A DNA stretch of 64,000 nucleotides from Faecalibacterium sp. I3-3-89 (lineage in GTDB: Bacteria > Bacillota > Clostridia > Oscillospirales > Ruminococcaceae), in NCBI RefSeq assembly GCF_023347275.1, contig NZ_CP094468.1, forward strand, positions 1,054,001 to 1,118,000. The letters run 5' to 3'. Both the position numbers and the translations under genes were made by a program. Within the stretch, counting starts at the first letter, position 1. The number at the start of each line of letters is the position of its first letter. This document shows, piece by piece, positions 51,618 to 59,469 of the stretch. The notes below the pieces were generated by a model, which was given only the letters and a program-made list of their open reading frames with translations, was not told the DNA's origin and ran no database searches.

Positions 51618-52553
51618 TTATGCCGTTTTAGAGGATTCACCGCTGGATTCTGCAAGAACTTCGTCCAGCGTTTTCAAAAATTCAAGGTGAGGTTTCAAGG
51701 CAAAGCGAAGAACTTTGACCTGTTCCGGATGCGTAAGAAGTTTCGGGTTCAAGTCGAACGTAACTTCCCAACTCTTTCGCATGAGAGATTCAGCATTGTG
51801 GAGCCGATAGTACAGTTCGAGAAACTTTTGGGGAACATCATAGTTTTCATCAATGGTGTTGCTGGCGGCTTTTTCTGCCTGCTTCACCGTTACTTTGTTG
51901 GGCTTGACTTTCTTCGGCTTCGGCACATAATTCTTGATTTCTTTAAAGATTTCAGCCTGCTCTTCGGGCTTGGCCTTGCCGAGATTTTCGAGAAGATAAT
52001 CGGGAATGTGCAGTTCCTCGCGGAAGAACCGATCACGGAAACCGGGAGACAGTTCATCCGCAACGTCAACGCCGTGGGCATAGTATTCTGCTCGGCGGAC
52101 TGAACTTGCGCTGCTGTGATTTTCCTGTGCAATGCGCTCACAGGTTTTCATGGGCTTCTGGTTGTGTTCAGATTGAACACTGCCAGATTTCTTTGCAGTA
52201 TGCTGATTGCCGCGAAATGCTTCGGTGCGCTTTTCAGAGGAATACTGCTTACCCATAAGGAACTTCTTCTGCTCCGGGGTCAGATTACGCCGCCCTAACT
52301 GATTCTTGCAGATCCATGCGAGGACTTCTTCTCTGCTTTCAAACGGGAGCGGCATGGTAGAGAAAGAGATTTCGGGATGCTCCTGAACGATTTCATAACG
52401 ATTGTGGCCGTCAACAAGGGTGTTGTTCCACACGATCAAAGGAGAGAGCAACTTGCCCTCTTTGAGGATGTTTTCTTCAAGCTGCTTAAATTCATCATCG
52501 GTCAGAGGGGGAATCTGGGACTGAAACTCCGGGTCGATTTTCAAGTTGATCAT
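51618..52553 (-). CDS. ParB-like nuclease/partition-domain protein
   Basis: The protein is 311 residues from ATG 52553, with AAAGGAG seven bases upstream. The N-terminal ParB/Srx-like domain shows LTDDEFKQLEENILKEGKLLSPLIVWNNTLVDGHNRYEI. A helical DNA-binding part follows (RIAQENHSSASSVRRAEYYAHGVD, helix-turn-helix-like), then a Lys-rich linker and a helical C-terminus. In mobilizable elements these proteins regulate or assist maintenance. A GTGTTCA-N3-TGAACAC palindrome lies inside its coding sequence (52164-52180) and again at 55200-55216. Confidence 0.8.
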   Translation of the reverse strand: MINLKIDPEFQSQIPPLTDDEFKQLEENILKEGKLLSPLIVWNNTLVDGHNRYEIVQEHPEISFSTMPLPFESREEVLAWICKNQLGRRNLTPEQKKFLMGKQYSSEKRTEAFRGNQHTAKKSGSVQSEHNQKPMKTCERIAQENHSSASSVRRAEYYAHGVDVADELSPGFRDRFFREELHIPDYLLENLGKAKPEEQAEIFKEIKNYVPKPKKVKPNKVTVKQAEKAASNTIDENYDVPQKFLELYYRLHNAESLMRKSWEVTFDLNPKLLTHPEQVKVLRFALKPHLEFLKTLDEVLAESSGESSKTA

Positions 52554-52565
52554 TCGCACACTCCT

Positions 52566-54101
52566 TTATCTCTCCTGCTGCGCCGGTTCTTCCTCCCGGA
52601 AAAAGGACGCAACATTCTGCTTTGCGGTTTTCAGTTTGAGCAGTTCTTCTTTCGCTTCTTTGTACTGCTCGTAGAACTTCGCTTTTTCGGATGCCAGCTG
52701 CGCATACTCGGCTTCCAGCTTTTTCGGGCTGGGCAGCTTGGTGATGTCGTTTGCCTTGAAATAGTCTGCTGCCGCCCGGTACGCTGTCAGCTCTGCACGA
52801 TGCTGTTCCTCAAAGGCTACGGGTCGCTTGGCAGTATTGAACTGCTGTACGATACCCTTGGTGCTGGCATAGACTGCGACATGATAGCGCAGCTCTTTGT
52901 TGAATTTCATGCGACCTTCGAGGTCTTTCACCACCGCCAGCGAGTCGTGATACTTGGTTTCCAGTTCGGCGATGCGCTGATTCAGGGCGTCCTCGTCGGT
53001 CAAGCCCTTTTCCTGCAGAAGCTGCACGGTCTGTGCCATAACTTTGAGATTGTGTTTCGTGAGCCAACGCTTATAGCCAATGCCCTTGCCTTCGGTCATC
53101 CTCGACTGGATGTCGATCAGTTTCCCGATGGTATCCTGCTTGAACTGCGCCTTGGGTTTGTGCTCTGCGTTTGCGGTCAGGGTGGCAAGCACTGCCGCCT
53201 TATCGAACTTGTCACCGAGCTTTTTTGCCCGGATGAACTTCGTTCTGCCAGAGGGCAGATAGCTGAGCTGTCCACGGCTTTCCTTGACGGTGATGCCGTA
53301 CTGCTGCATGAGCTTGTCAGAGAAATCTTCAAAGCTCGTTGTGCGGTACAACACCGAAGAAATCTGTTTCCGCAAAGTGTCCTTTACGGTTTCAAACTTC
53401 TTCTGCCGGGGCTGCTGTCCGGCTACGGTAAGGGCTGCGTTTGCAAGGTCGAGCTTCTGCTGACCACGCCTGCGCGCCCAATACTCCGCTTCGCTCACGC
53501 GCTCTTTCGAGCCGTTGAGCAGATCGATCTGGTACAGTCCGGCACCCTCGCACAGCTCCATGACCTCGACACGCAAGTGCCGCATGGTCTGGGCTGTGCT
53601 GGAGTGCTTCATGCCCTCTAGCCAGTCGCGGGGCTTCTGCATATAGGGCTTGCGCTCCACCTCTCGTGTTCGGATGCTGCCGATCACGATGTGGACGTGG
53701 ATATTTCCCGAATGGTTGTGCCCATCGGGGTGAGTGCAGACGATGGTGGGATGACCGGGGAAGTTTTCAGAACAGAATTCCAGACCAAGGGCCTGTGCCT
53801 TTTCCATGGTCAGTCCGTTGTCGGCTGCATCTCTGGGGTCAAAGCTGATGATATACTGGTGACTCTTGATATCACCATGCTGGGTATTCTTACCATACTT
53901 GCGGTTTGCCAGCAGACAAGCTGTTGCAAACGAGAAATCGCCACACTCAAGGGTGTCGAGCAGGTACGAATCCCGCAGCTTCGGCTTGCTCTGTTCATCC
54001 AGAAGTTGCTTCCCGGTGAACGTATCGTGCTGGTAAACGAGGTACGCTTCGATGGCGGTGTAGTCCGAGTTTTTAGAGGCGATATGCTTGAGCGTTGCCA
54101 T
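52566..54101 (-). CDS. Relaxase (MOBP-type mobilization nuclease)
   Basis: This 511-residue protein has the N-terminal relaxase domain: a YTAIEAYLVYQHD start, an SFDPRDAADNGLTMEKAQALGLEF helix and the three-histidine metal motif in HNHSGNIHVHIVIG (about 130-143). The C-terminal half is a long helical and coiled-coil region (QLLQEKGLTDEDALNQRIAELETKYHDSL). It nicks oriT and leads the transferred strand. It overlaps mobC by 29 bases. ATG 54101 is taken as the start; a GTG three codons earlier is possible. Confidence 0.88.
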   Translation of the reverse strand: MATLKHIASKNSDYTAIEAYLVYQHDTFTGKQLLDEQSKPKLRDSYLLDTLECGDFSFATACLLANRKYGKNTQHGDIKSHQYIISFDPRDAADNGLTMEKAQALGLEFCSENFPGHPTIVCTHPDGHNHSGNIHVHIVIGSIRTREVERKPYMQKPRDWLEGMKHSSTAQTMRHLRVEVMELCEGAGLYQIDLLNGSKERVSEAEYWARRRGQQKLDLANAALTVAGQQPRQKKFETVKDTLRKQISSVLYRTTSFEDFSDKLMQQYGITVKESRGQLSYLPSGRTKFIRAKKLGDKFDKAAVLATLTANAEHKPKAQFKQDTIGKLIDIQSRMTEGKGIGYKRWLTKHNLKVMAQTVQLLQEKGLTDEDALNQRIAELETKYHDSLAVVKDLEGRMKFNKELRYHVAVYASTKGIVQQFNTAKRPVAFEEQHRAELTAYRAAADYFKANDITKLPSPKKLEAEYAQLASEKAKFYEQYKEAKEELLKLKTAKQNVASFFREEEPAQQER

Positions 54102-54507
54102 ACAGTTCACCCAGAACTTTCTCGGCGTGCAGCCGGAATGCGGTCAGGTCTGCAAGTTCGTCAAGGAGTTTCGCCCGGATCTGCTCGGTGTCTGCACCGC
54201 CGGAATTGAAGTGCCTTGCAAGCTGGTTGAGATTGCTGCCCATCTTGCTGCACTGGGCAAGCAGGGTGGAAACAGCGGTCAGGGTTTCTTCGCTGCCGCC
54301 TGCAACGATGACCGTTTTCTCGATCTTGACGTTGTGGATGGCGCGGCGGATGAAGGTGGAGAGGGAGAGATTCAGGAGTTTGCAAGTGAGTTCCAGTGAC
54401 GCTTTTTCCTCCGCTGCCACACGGAACTTGATGACGTGCGTTTTGCTGTTCGGCGTGTCGTGGTGCTGGGAATTGCTAGGGGTCGATTGAACATTCGTTT
54501 TGGTCAT
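54073..54507 (-). CDS. mobC: MobC-like relaxosome accessory protein
   Basis: This 144-residue protein has a ribbon-helix-helix-like N-terminal part (HVIKFRVAAEEKASLELTCKLLNLSLSTFIRRAIHN) and a MobC-type helical C-terminus (LAQCSKMGSNLNQLARHFNSGG, LLDELADLTAFRLHAEKVLGEL). MobC opens DNA at oriT for the relaxase. It is the first gene of the mobilization operon and faces away from the oriT-like region. Confidence 0.87.
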   Translation of the reverse strand: MTKTNVQSTPSNSQHHDTPNSKTHVIKFRVAAEEKASLELTCKLLNLSLSTFIRRAIHNVKIEKTVIVAGGSEETLTAVSTLLAQCSKMGSNLNQLARHFNSGGADTEQIRAKLLDELADLTAFRLHAEKVLGELYGNAQAYRL

Positions 54508-54897
54508 TGTACCTCCTGTCTGTTCGATAACTCCTCGGTGAAGTTATGTAAGCACGACACGCCGTTCCATTCGTGCCGCAAGGCACGAATGATGAGCAGG
54601 GTTTGGGGCAGGCACGCCCCAACAAGATCACTTCGGAAATGCAGACGCATTGCAGAAGTGAAGTCCCGGTGGAGCACAACATTTTCAAGAATTGAAAATT
54701 TGTGGCCACGGGACGGTTCTTGCCCTCTACCGCTGCGCTCGAAACGTATTTTTAACAAATGTTTCCGAATTGTTAAGGCGCAAAAATAAGTAGAAGTTGT
54801 GCTGCTCATGTAATGGGGTCGCCGTTTGCTCCGAACGCAGTTCCTGCCCCTGTTTTGCAGCGGCGTTGTCCGGCTCGTTCACAGAAAGTGTGAGGTC
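54508..54897. other. oriT-like hairpin region upstream of mobC
   Basis: The segment has no credible gene. It holds three hairpins in 100 bases: CATTCGTGCC-GCAA-GGCACGAATG (54568-54591), TTGGGGC / GCCCCAA (54603-54622), and TCACTTC / GAAGTGA with an inner AATGC / GCATT (about 54629-54662). Their position directly before mobC and the relaxase is where an origin of transfer is expected. The nick site itself cannot be assigned by eye. Confidence 0.55.
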
Positions 54898-55035
54898 ATG
54901 GCGCAGTATCTCGTTCAGACGGCTTATGAAGGATTCAAGGTACAGTATGAAGAAAGCCGGGCGCAGTGCGGACACTACAACCTGCTTCTTTCAAACGCAA
55001 GAATAACACTTTGGGGTTGTACGGTCAACAACTAA
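54898..55035 (+). CDS. Possible 45-residue protein at the element's right arm
   Basis: ATG 54898 opens a 45-residue frame (MAQYLVQTAYEGFKVQYEESR to WGCTVNN). A weak GTGAGG site precedes it. The composition looks protein-like (Tyr/Gln/Glu-rich, one Trp), but there is no family match that I know, and a shadow frame overlaps it. It is a tentative call. Confidence 0.3.
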   Translation: MAQYLVQTAYEGFKVQYEESRAQCGHYNLLLSNARITLWGCTVNN

Positions 55036-55520
55036 AAACAAATTTTTAAAGATTTAACAACTACATAAGATTTTATTTGTGAAAAAGAAAAATACCGCCC
55101 ACGCAGCGCAGCGATGATTTTGTCGGGTGAAACGGCGGCAAAATAGATCGGGTGTGTTGCGGGGCGGTTGATCTTTTAGGGATGATCCATGGCGAGGCTG
55201 TGTTCAAAATGAACACGACCACATCTTGTGGATGGCTTCAAGCCAATCCACAAAAGCAGCGGGATTTGTGACAGAGAATATCACGCATTGAACGGTGCGT
55301 CAAGATAATTTGAAAAAAATTATTGCGGCAAAGCGGTGATAGTAGGACTTATAGGAGGCTGTTTGAGCTGTTTTTTCTATTTATAGCTACAATGATAGCC
55401 ATTGGGGGATTGTGATGGGTCAGGGCTGAAAAGGGCTTTTATAATTTGCTGCAGCGCATCATGTCCTCGACGCTCCCAGCGTCCTCAAAGGACGATTTGA
55501 TGGGTGTGTAGGGATAAGCT
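55036..55520. other. Gene-free right end of the mobile element
   Basis: No gene is visible in these 485 bases. They contain the palindrome GTGTTCA-AAA-TGAACAC (55200-55216), an AT-rich stretch, and a GGAGGC site near 55350 without a good frame. The right end of the element probably lies in this segment or just after it. Confidence 0.5.
55200..55216. promoter_or_regulatory. GTGTTCA-N3-TGAACAC palindrome, copy 2
   Basis: The 17-base sequence has perfect seven-base arms. An identical-arm copy lies inside the ParB-like gene at 52164-52180. It is a candidate binding site for the ParB-like protein. Confidence 0.5.
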
Positions 55521-55569
55521 GTAAAAAGAAGCATGGACGCCCCCGAAAAGGAGAGCGTCCATGCTTCTT
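55521..55569 (-). terminator. Terminator after the kinase gene
   Basis: AAGAAGCATGGACGC (55526-55540) pairs with GCGTCCATGCTTCTT (55555-55569). On the minus strand the stem is followed by a TTTTTAC tail. It is 30 bases after the kinase stop. Confidence 0.8.
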
Positions 55570-55598
55570 GCTGTATCCGAATGGAGGAGATTGCGAAA

Positions 55599-56711
55599 TC
55601 AGTGATTGTCCGGGCAGACGATTTCCAGCATCTGATCGAAAACCTCTTCCATCTGCCGCACCAGCGTGAACTGGGTGCGGGCGCGGTCGAGGTTGTGATC
55701 CGGGCGGGCAATGTGGAAATAATGGTCGCCCTCCAGATAGTCAGTCAGAAAACGGATGCCGCATTCCAGCGTCATGAGCCTTGCACCCCATGCAAGGCTC
55801 TTTTTTTCTGCCATGCTCATGGATGCCCCGGCAGTGGAGAGATACCCTTTGGCGAACACTTCGTACAGATGCAGGTCAAAATGGACTTTGCTCTGGTCAG
55901 GTTCGTCCTCAGCGCAGTCGTTGGCACCGGTGCGGATGGAATCGCCGAAGTCGTAGGCCGAAAGTCCCGGCATCACGGTGTCGAGGTCAATGACACAGAT
56001 GCCTTTTCCGGTAGCGGCATCGATGAGGACATTGTTGATCTTGGTGTCATTGTGGGTGACGCGCAGAGGAATTTCGCCAGCTGCCAGCTGATCCAGCAGG
56101 ACATGGCAGTCCTGCTCCCTCGCATAGATAAATTCGATTTCCGATGTGATATTTTTTGCCCGGCCCAGTGCATCGGCGGCGAGGGCTTTTTCAAAATTGG
56201 CATAGCGGTTGGGCGTGTCGTGGAAACGGGCAATGGTCTCGTGGAGGGTGGAGGCCGGGTAATCCGCCAGCTGGTTCTGGAACTTGCCCAGCGTCTCGGC
56301 CACGGTGCGGAAGTCGGTTTCGCTGCCGACCTGCTGCAAACAGATGGTATCTTCTACAAAGTCATAGGCACGCCATGCGCCGCCGTCTGCATCCAGATAG
56401 TAAGTCGACCCCGACAAAGTTGGGATGACATTCAGCGTTTCCCGTGCTAGGTCGCCGCCCTCGGCAAGAATTTTCGCCCGCAGATGCCGGGTCACGCCGC
56501 AGATATTCTCCATCAGGCCCACCGGGTTAGTAAAGGTATCTGTGTTGATGCGCTGCAAAATAAAGCGTTTGGAATGATCTTCCCGCTAGGCCACAAAGGT
56601 GTCGTTGATATGCCCCTCACCATAGTGGTTGGCATTGCAGACCACGGGCCCGCCAAAATCAAAAGCATTTGCAGCAGACTGGAGCAGAGAAAGGGTAACG
56701 GATTTCATCAT
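55599..56711 (-). pseudogene. nahK: N-acetylhexosamine 1-kinase (NahK/LnpB type) with an in-frame amber codon
   Basis: From ATG 56711 the frame runs MMKSVTLSLLQSAANAFDF to GEGHINDTFVA, meets TAG at 56588-56586, and continues in the same frame REDHSKRFILQRINTDTF through the kinase body to 55599. The body has the phosphotransferase features LRVTHNDTKINNVLID (catalytic loop) and CVIDLDTVMPG (metal loop). Intact NahK enzymes phosphorylate GlcNAc/GalNAc at C1 in the lacto-N-biose pathway and are about 360-370 residues; this frame is 370. A single CAG-to-TAG change at residue 42 would explain the break. A TTG at 56558 could restart only a truncated form. Confidence 0.8.
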
Positions 56712-56727
56712 AAATTCCTCATTTTCA

Positions 56728-57594
56728 TTATACTTCATGCCGTTTTGACAGGGCAGGGCGTTGTCCCTGCCGCACCTGACGGCGGTATTCATTGGGGGTC
56801 AAGCCTTCCGCCTTGCGGAAGCATTGCGAAAAATAGCTGGGAGAGGAAAAACCCATCAACTCGCTGATCTGCGCCAGACTGTAACCGGTGTTGCCCAGCA
56901 TATACTTGCTTTCCTCAATGCGACGGCGGTTCAGATAGGTGATGGGAGAGATGCCATACTCTTTTTGGAAGGTATGGGCCAGATAGTATTTGTTGATGTG
57001 GGCGATTTCAGCAAGGATATCCAGCGAGATATCTTCGCGATAGTTGCTGTCCAGATACCGCTTGATCTCCACACACTCCCGGCTGTCGGAGCGGGGCGTT
57101 TCCTCTACCTGCAAAGAAAGCGTGGTACACCGCACCAGCCAGATGAGCAGCACTTCCAGCAGATCCTGACAGACCGTTTCGCAGCCGTCCAGACTGCGGT
57201 CTGCTTCGGCCAGCAGCATATGGAGCAGCGTCACCATCCGCTCCCGATTTTCCCGGCAGTTGAATATGGCGTAGGAAGAATCTGATTTTCCAAATAAGAT
57301 CTCGATGCCAGCAACGCCCAATACAATGTATTCCAGCGGTGAAGCATTCAGGCTCAACTCGGTATGCTCTACCTGCGGATTGACGATAATCATATCATCC
57401 GGTTTGACCGGATAAAGCTGACCGCTTAAATAAAACTGACCTTCTCCGCTCAGACAGTAGAACAGCTCTGTGCAGGAATGGGTGTGGGCAGTGCTGTTCC
57501 AATCGCCGCCAAATTTGCTTTTGCTGATGTACAGCAACCGGAAGGATTCCCGTGGAGCGGGAGCATGGCGGATATCAAATCGCTCGGTACTCAT
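56728..57594 (-). CDS. AraC-family transcriptional regulator of the sugar locus
   Basis: This 288-residue protein starts at ATG 57594 with AAGGAG six bases upstream. The N-terminal cupin-like sensor has AHTHSCTELFYCLSGEGQFYLSGQLYPVKPDDMIIVNPQVEHTE. The C-terminal double helix-turn-helix has DILAEIAHINKYYLAHTFQKEYGISPITYLNRRRI and LAQISELMGFSSPSYFSQCFRKAEGLTPNEYR. It is divergent from the transporter operon and upstream of the kinase in the same direction, so it probably activates one or both in response to the sugar. Confidence 0.88.
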   Translation of the reverse strand: MSTERFDIRHAPAPRESFRLLYISKSKFGGDWNSTAHTHSCTELFYCLSGEGQFYLSGQLYPVKPDDMIIVNPQVEHTELSLNASPLEYIVLGVAGIEILFGKSDSSYAIFNCRENRERMVTLLHMLLAEADRSLDGCETVCQDLLEVLLIWLVRCTTLSLQVEETPRSDSRECVEIKRYLDSNYREDISLDILAEIAHINKYYLAHTFQKEYGISPITYLNRRRIEESKYMLGNTGYSLAQISELMGFSSPSYFSQCFRKAEGLTPNEYRRQVRQGQRPALSKRHEV

Positions 57595-57696
57595 AAATGG
57601 CTCCTTTTGAGGCAAAGCGCAAAAACTATAAAAATAAAAGCAAGATACTAAAAATACAAGCCTAAAAACGATGCGTTTTTTCGTGCGTTTTTTCTC

Positions 57697-57725
57697 ATTA
57701 TAGAGGCAATGAAGAAAAAATGCAA
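57697..57725 (-). promoter_or_regulatory. Promoter of the AraC regulator gene
   Basis: On the minus strand TTGCAT (57725-57720) and TATAAT (57702-57697) are spaced by 17 bases, about 100 bases before the ATG. Tandem GCGTTTTTTC copies lie just downstream of it. Confidence 0.7.
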
Positions 57726-57832
57726 GCCCTGATTTTTGGACGGGTTCAATACTTTTGCCTTCGATAGCGTGCAAAAATATGTCAAACTGGTTACAGGCGG
57801 GGAAAATGCACCAAAACTACAGTACAAATTTT

Positions 57833-57867
57833 ATTGCTTTTGCTGAAAGAAATTTTCGAAAAGCAAT
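57833..57867. promoter_or_regulatory. Inverted repeat in the divergent control region
   Basis: ATTGCTTTT (57833-57841) and AAAAGCAAT (57859-57867) are perfect inverted arms with a 17-base spacer, upstream of the transporter promoter. It is a candidate AraC-regulator site. Confidence 0.45.
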
Positions 57868-57895
57868 ATTTCTAAAAAACGAAACAACAAAGACC

Positions 57896-57924
57896 TTGTT
57901 GCAAACCGTGAAAACCTCTATATT
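57896..57924 (+). promoter_or_regulatory. Probable promoter of the sugar transporter operon
   Basis: TTGTTG (57896-57901) and TATATT (57919-57924) are spaced by 17 bases. The leader that follows can form a CACAGCC / GGCTGTG hairpin (57940-57978). Confidence 0.5.
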
Positions 57925-58011
57925 GGAAGCAGAAAAAACCACAGCCCCTTCGGACGAAGCCTGTTTGCCCCGGCTGTGTTTTGAACGGAACTTTATGATG
58001 GAGGATACACT

Positions 58012-59382
58012 ATGAAACGCATTTCTCGTCGCAATTTTCTGAAAGTGGCTGGCGTGGGTGCCGCTGCACTGAGCCTGGCTGCCTGTGGTGGTGCTGCCAG
58101 CTCCACCGCGTCCAGCACGGCATCTTCTGCCGCTACTTCTTCCGCAGTGGCTGCGGACGTCACCATCAAGGTTGCCGCCATCGAGACCGGCTATGGCGCT
58201 GAGATGTGGAAGAAGGTCACCGAGGCCTTTACTGCTGAGACCGGCATCAAGGTGGAGCTGACCACCGACAAGAAGCTGGAGGACGTCATCGGCCCCTCCA
58301 TGCAGGGCGGCGATTACCCCGATGTGATCCATCTGGCCACCGGCCGTGAGGCTGCCCTGACCGAGCAGTTCATCAAGGGCAACCTGATCGCGGACATCAC
58401 CGATGTTCTGAGCATGACCGTGCCCGGCGAGAGCAAGAAGGTGAGCGAGAAGATCGCCGGCGGCTTTACCGACACCTCCCTGACCAACCCCTACGGCGAC
58501 GGCAAAACCTATCTGGCTCCCATGTTCTACAGCCCCTGCGGCCTGTTCTACAACGCCGGTTTCCTGAAGGAAAAGGGCTGGGACGTGCCCAAGACCTGGG
58601 ACGAGATGTGGGCACTGGGCGACAAGGCTGCCGCTGAGGGCACCTACCTGTTCACCTACCCCACCACCGGCTACTTCGACGCCTTCTTCTATGCGCTGAT
58701 GTACGCCGCAGGTGGCCCCGACTTCTTCAACAAGGCTACCCACTACGAAGAAGGCATCTGGGACACCCCCGAGGCAAAGACCTGCTTTGATATCGTGGCA
58801 AAGCTGGCTTCCTACACCAACCCCATCACCCCCGCACAGGCCAACGATCAGGACTTTACCCAGAACCAGCAGCTGGTGCTGGACAACAAGGCCCTGTTCA
58901 TGCCCAACGGCACCTGGATCGTGGGCGAGATGGCCGAAGCACCCCGTGCAGACGGCTTTGAGTGGGGCATGACCGCTCTGCCCGCTGTCAAGGCCGGCGG
59001 CGACAGCTACAGCTACACCTGGTTCGAGCAGGCATGGATCCCGGCGGGTGCTGAGCATCTGGATGCAGCCAAGCAGTTCGTGGCTTACCTGTACAGCGAC
59101 GAAGCCTGCAAGCTGTTTGCCGAGAGCGGCGCGATCCAGCCTGTGCTGGGCATCGCCGACAGTCTGGAAGGCGACAACAAGATGTTCTACTCCATCTACG
59201 ACAACGGCGCAAAGGCCGCCATGGGCAACTTTGCAGCCTTTAGTGCCATCCCCGGCGTGGAAGTCCGCACCGTGTTCTTCGATCCTGTCAACTCTCTGGT
59301 GTCCGGCAGCATGACCGAGCAGCAGTGGATCGACGGCATCAAGTCCGCCAGCGACCAGATGCGCGCCAACATCATCGAGTAA
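58012..59382 (+). CDS. Sugar ABC transporter substrate-binding lipoprotein (lacto-N-biose/galacto-N-biose type)
   Basis: This 456-residue family 1 solute-binding protein starts MKRISRRNFLKVAGVGAAAL, a twin-arginine-like signal with a lipobox (LAACGG). The mature part has TIKVAAIETGYGAEMWKKV at the N-terminus and PMFYSPCGLFYNAGFLKEKGWDVPKTWDEMWALG in the hinge region. It would deliver disaccharide to the two permeases downstream. The presence of GH112 phosphorylase in the operon suggests lacto-N-biose or galacto-N-biose. An internal terminator follows it, which should raise its level over the permeases. No ATPase is encoded here; a shared MsmK-type ATPase is likely. Confidence 0.85.
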   Translation: MKRISRRNFLKVAGVGAAALSLAACGGAASSTASSTASSAATSSAVAADVTIKVAAIETGYGAEMWKKVTEAFTAETGIKVELTTDKKLEDVIGPSMQGGDYPDVIHLATGREAALTEQFIKGNLIADITDVLSMTVPGESKKVSEKIAGGFTDTSLTNPYGDGKTYLAPMFYSPCGLFYNAGFLKEKGWDVPKTWDEMWALGDKAAAEGTYLFTYPTTGYFDAFFYALMYAAGGPDFFNKATHYEEGIWDTPEAKTCFDIVAKLASYTNPITPAQANDQDFTQNQQLVLDNKALFMPNGTWIVGEMAEAPRADGFEWGMTALPAVKAGGDSYSYTWFEQAWIPAGAEHLDAAKQFVAYLYSDEACKLFAESGAIQPVLGIADSLEGDNKMFYSIYDNGAKAAMGNFAAFSAIPGVEVRTVFFDPVNSLVSGSMTEQQWIDGIKSASDQMRANIIE

Positions 59383-59395
59383 TTAAGCCCTGCCC

Positions 59396-59428
59396 AGCGG
59401 GGGCGGTTTTTACCGCCTCCGCTTTTTT
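59396..59428 (+). terminator. Internal terminator between binding protein and permeases
   Basis: AGCGGGGGCGG (59396-59406) pairs with CCGCCTCCGCT (59413-59423) and is followed by a run of T to 59428. Partial termination would favour the binding protein. Confidence 0.8.
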
Positions 59429-59469
59429 GGGCTGTACAGTACCATCAAGAAAGGAGCGGTCAATCCCCT

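Larger units (their letters stand above)
46320..55440. mobile_element. Decayed integrative mobilizable element (boundaries approximate)
   Basis: Between tRNA-Pro and the sugar locus lie an AT-rich gene group with an XRE-ImmA/IrrE protein, a serine recombinase, a ParB-like gene, a relaxase, MobC and an oriT-like hairpin region. These are the standard contents of a mobilizable integrative element. The base composition of 46300-48960 is much lower in GC than the flanks. I found no direct repeat marking the ends, and no copy of the tRNA end at the right side. The recombinase lacks its catalytic N-terminus, so the element is probably immobile on its own. Confidence 0.75.

Noticed and set aside
53691..54209. 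A plus-strand frame opposite the relaxase and MobC
   Set aside because: It is a shadow of two well-supported overlapping mobilization genes.
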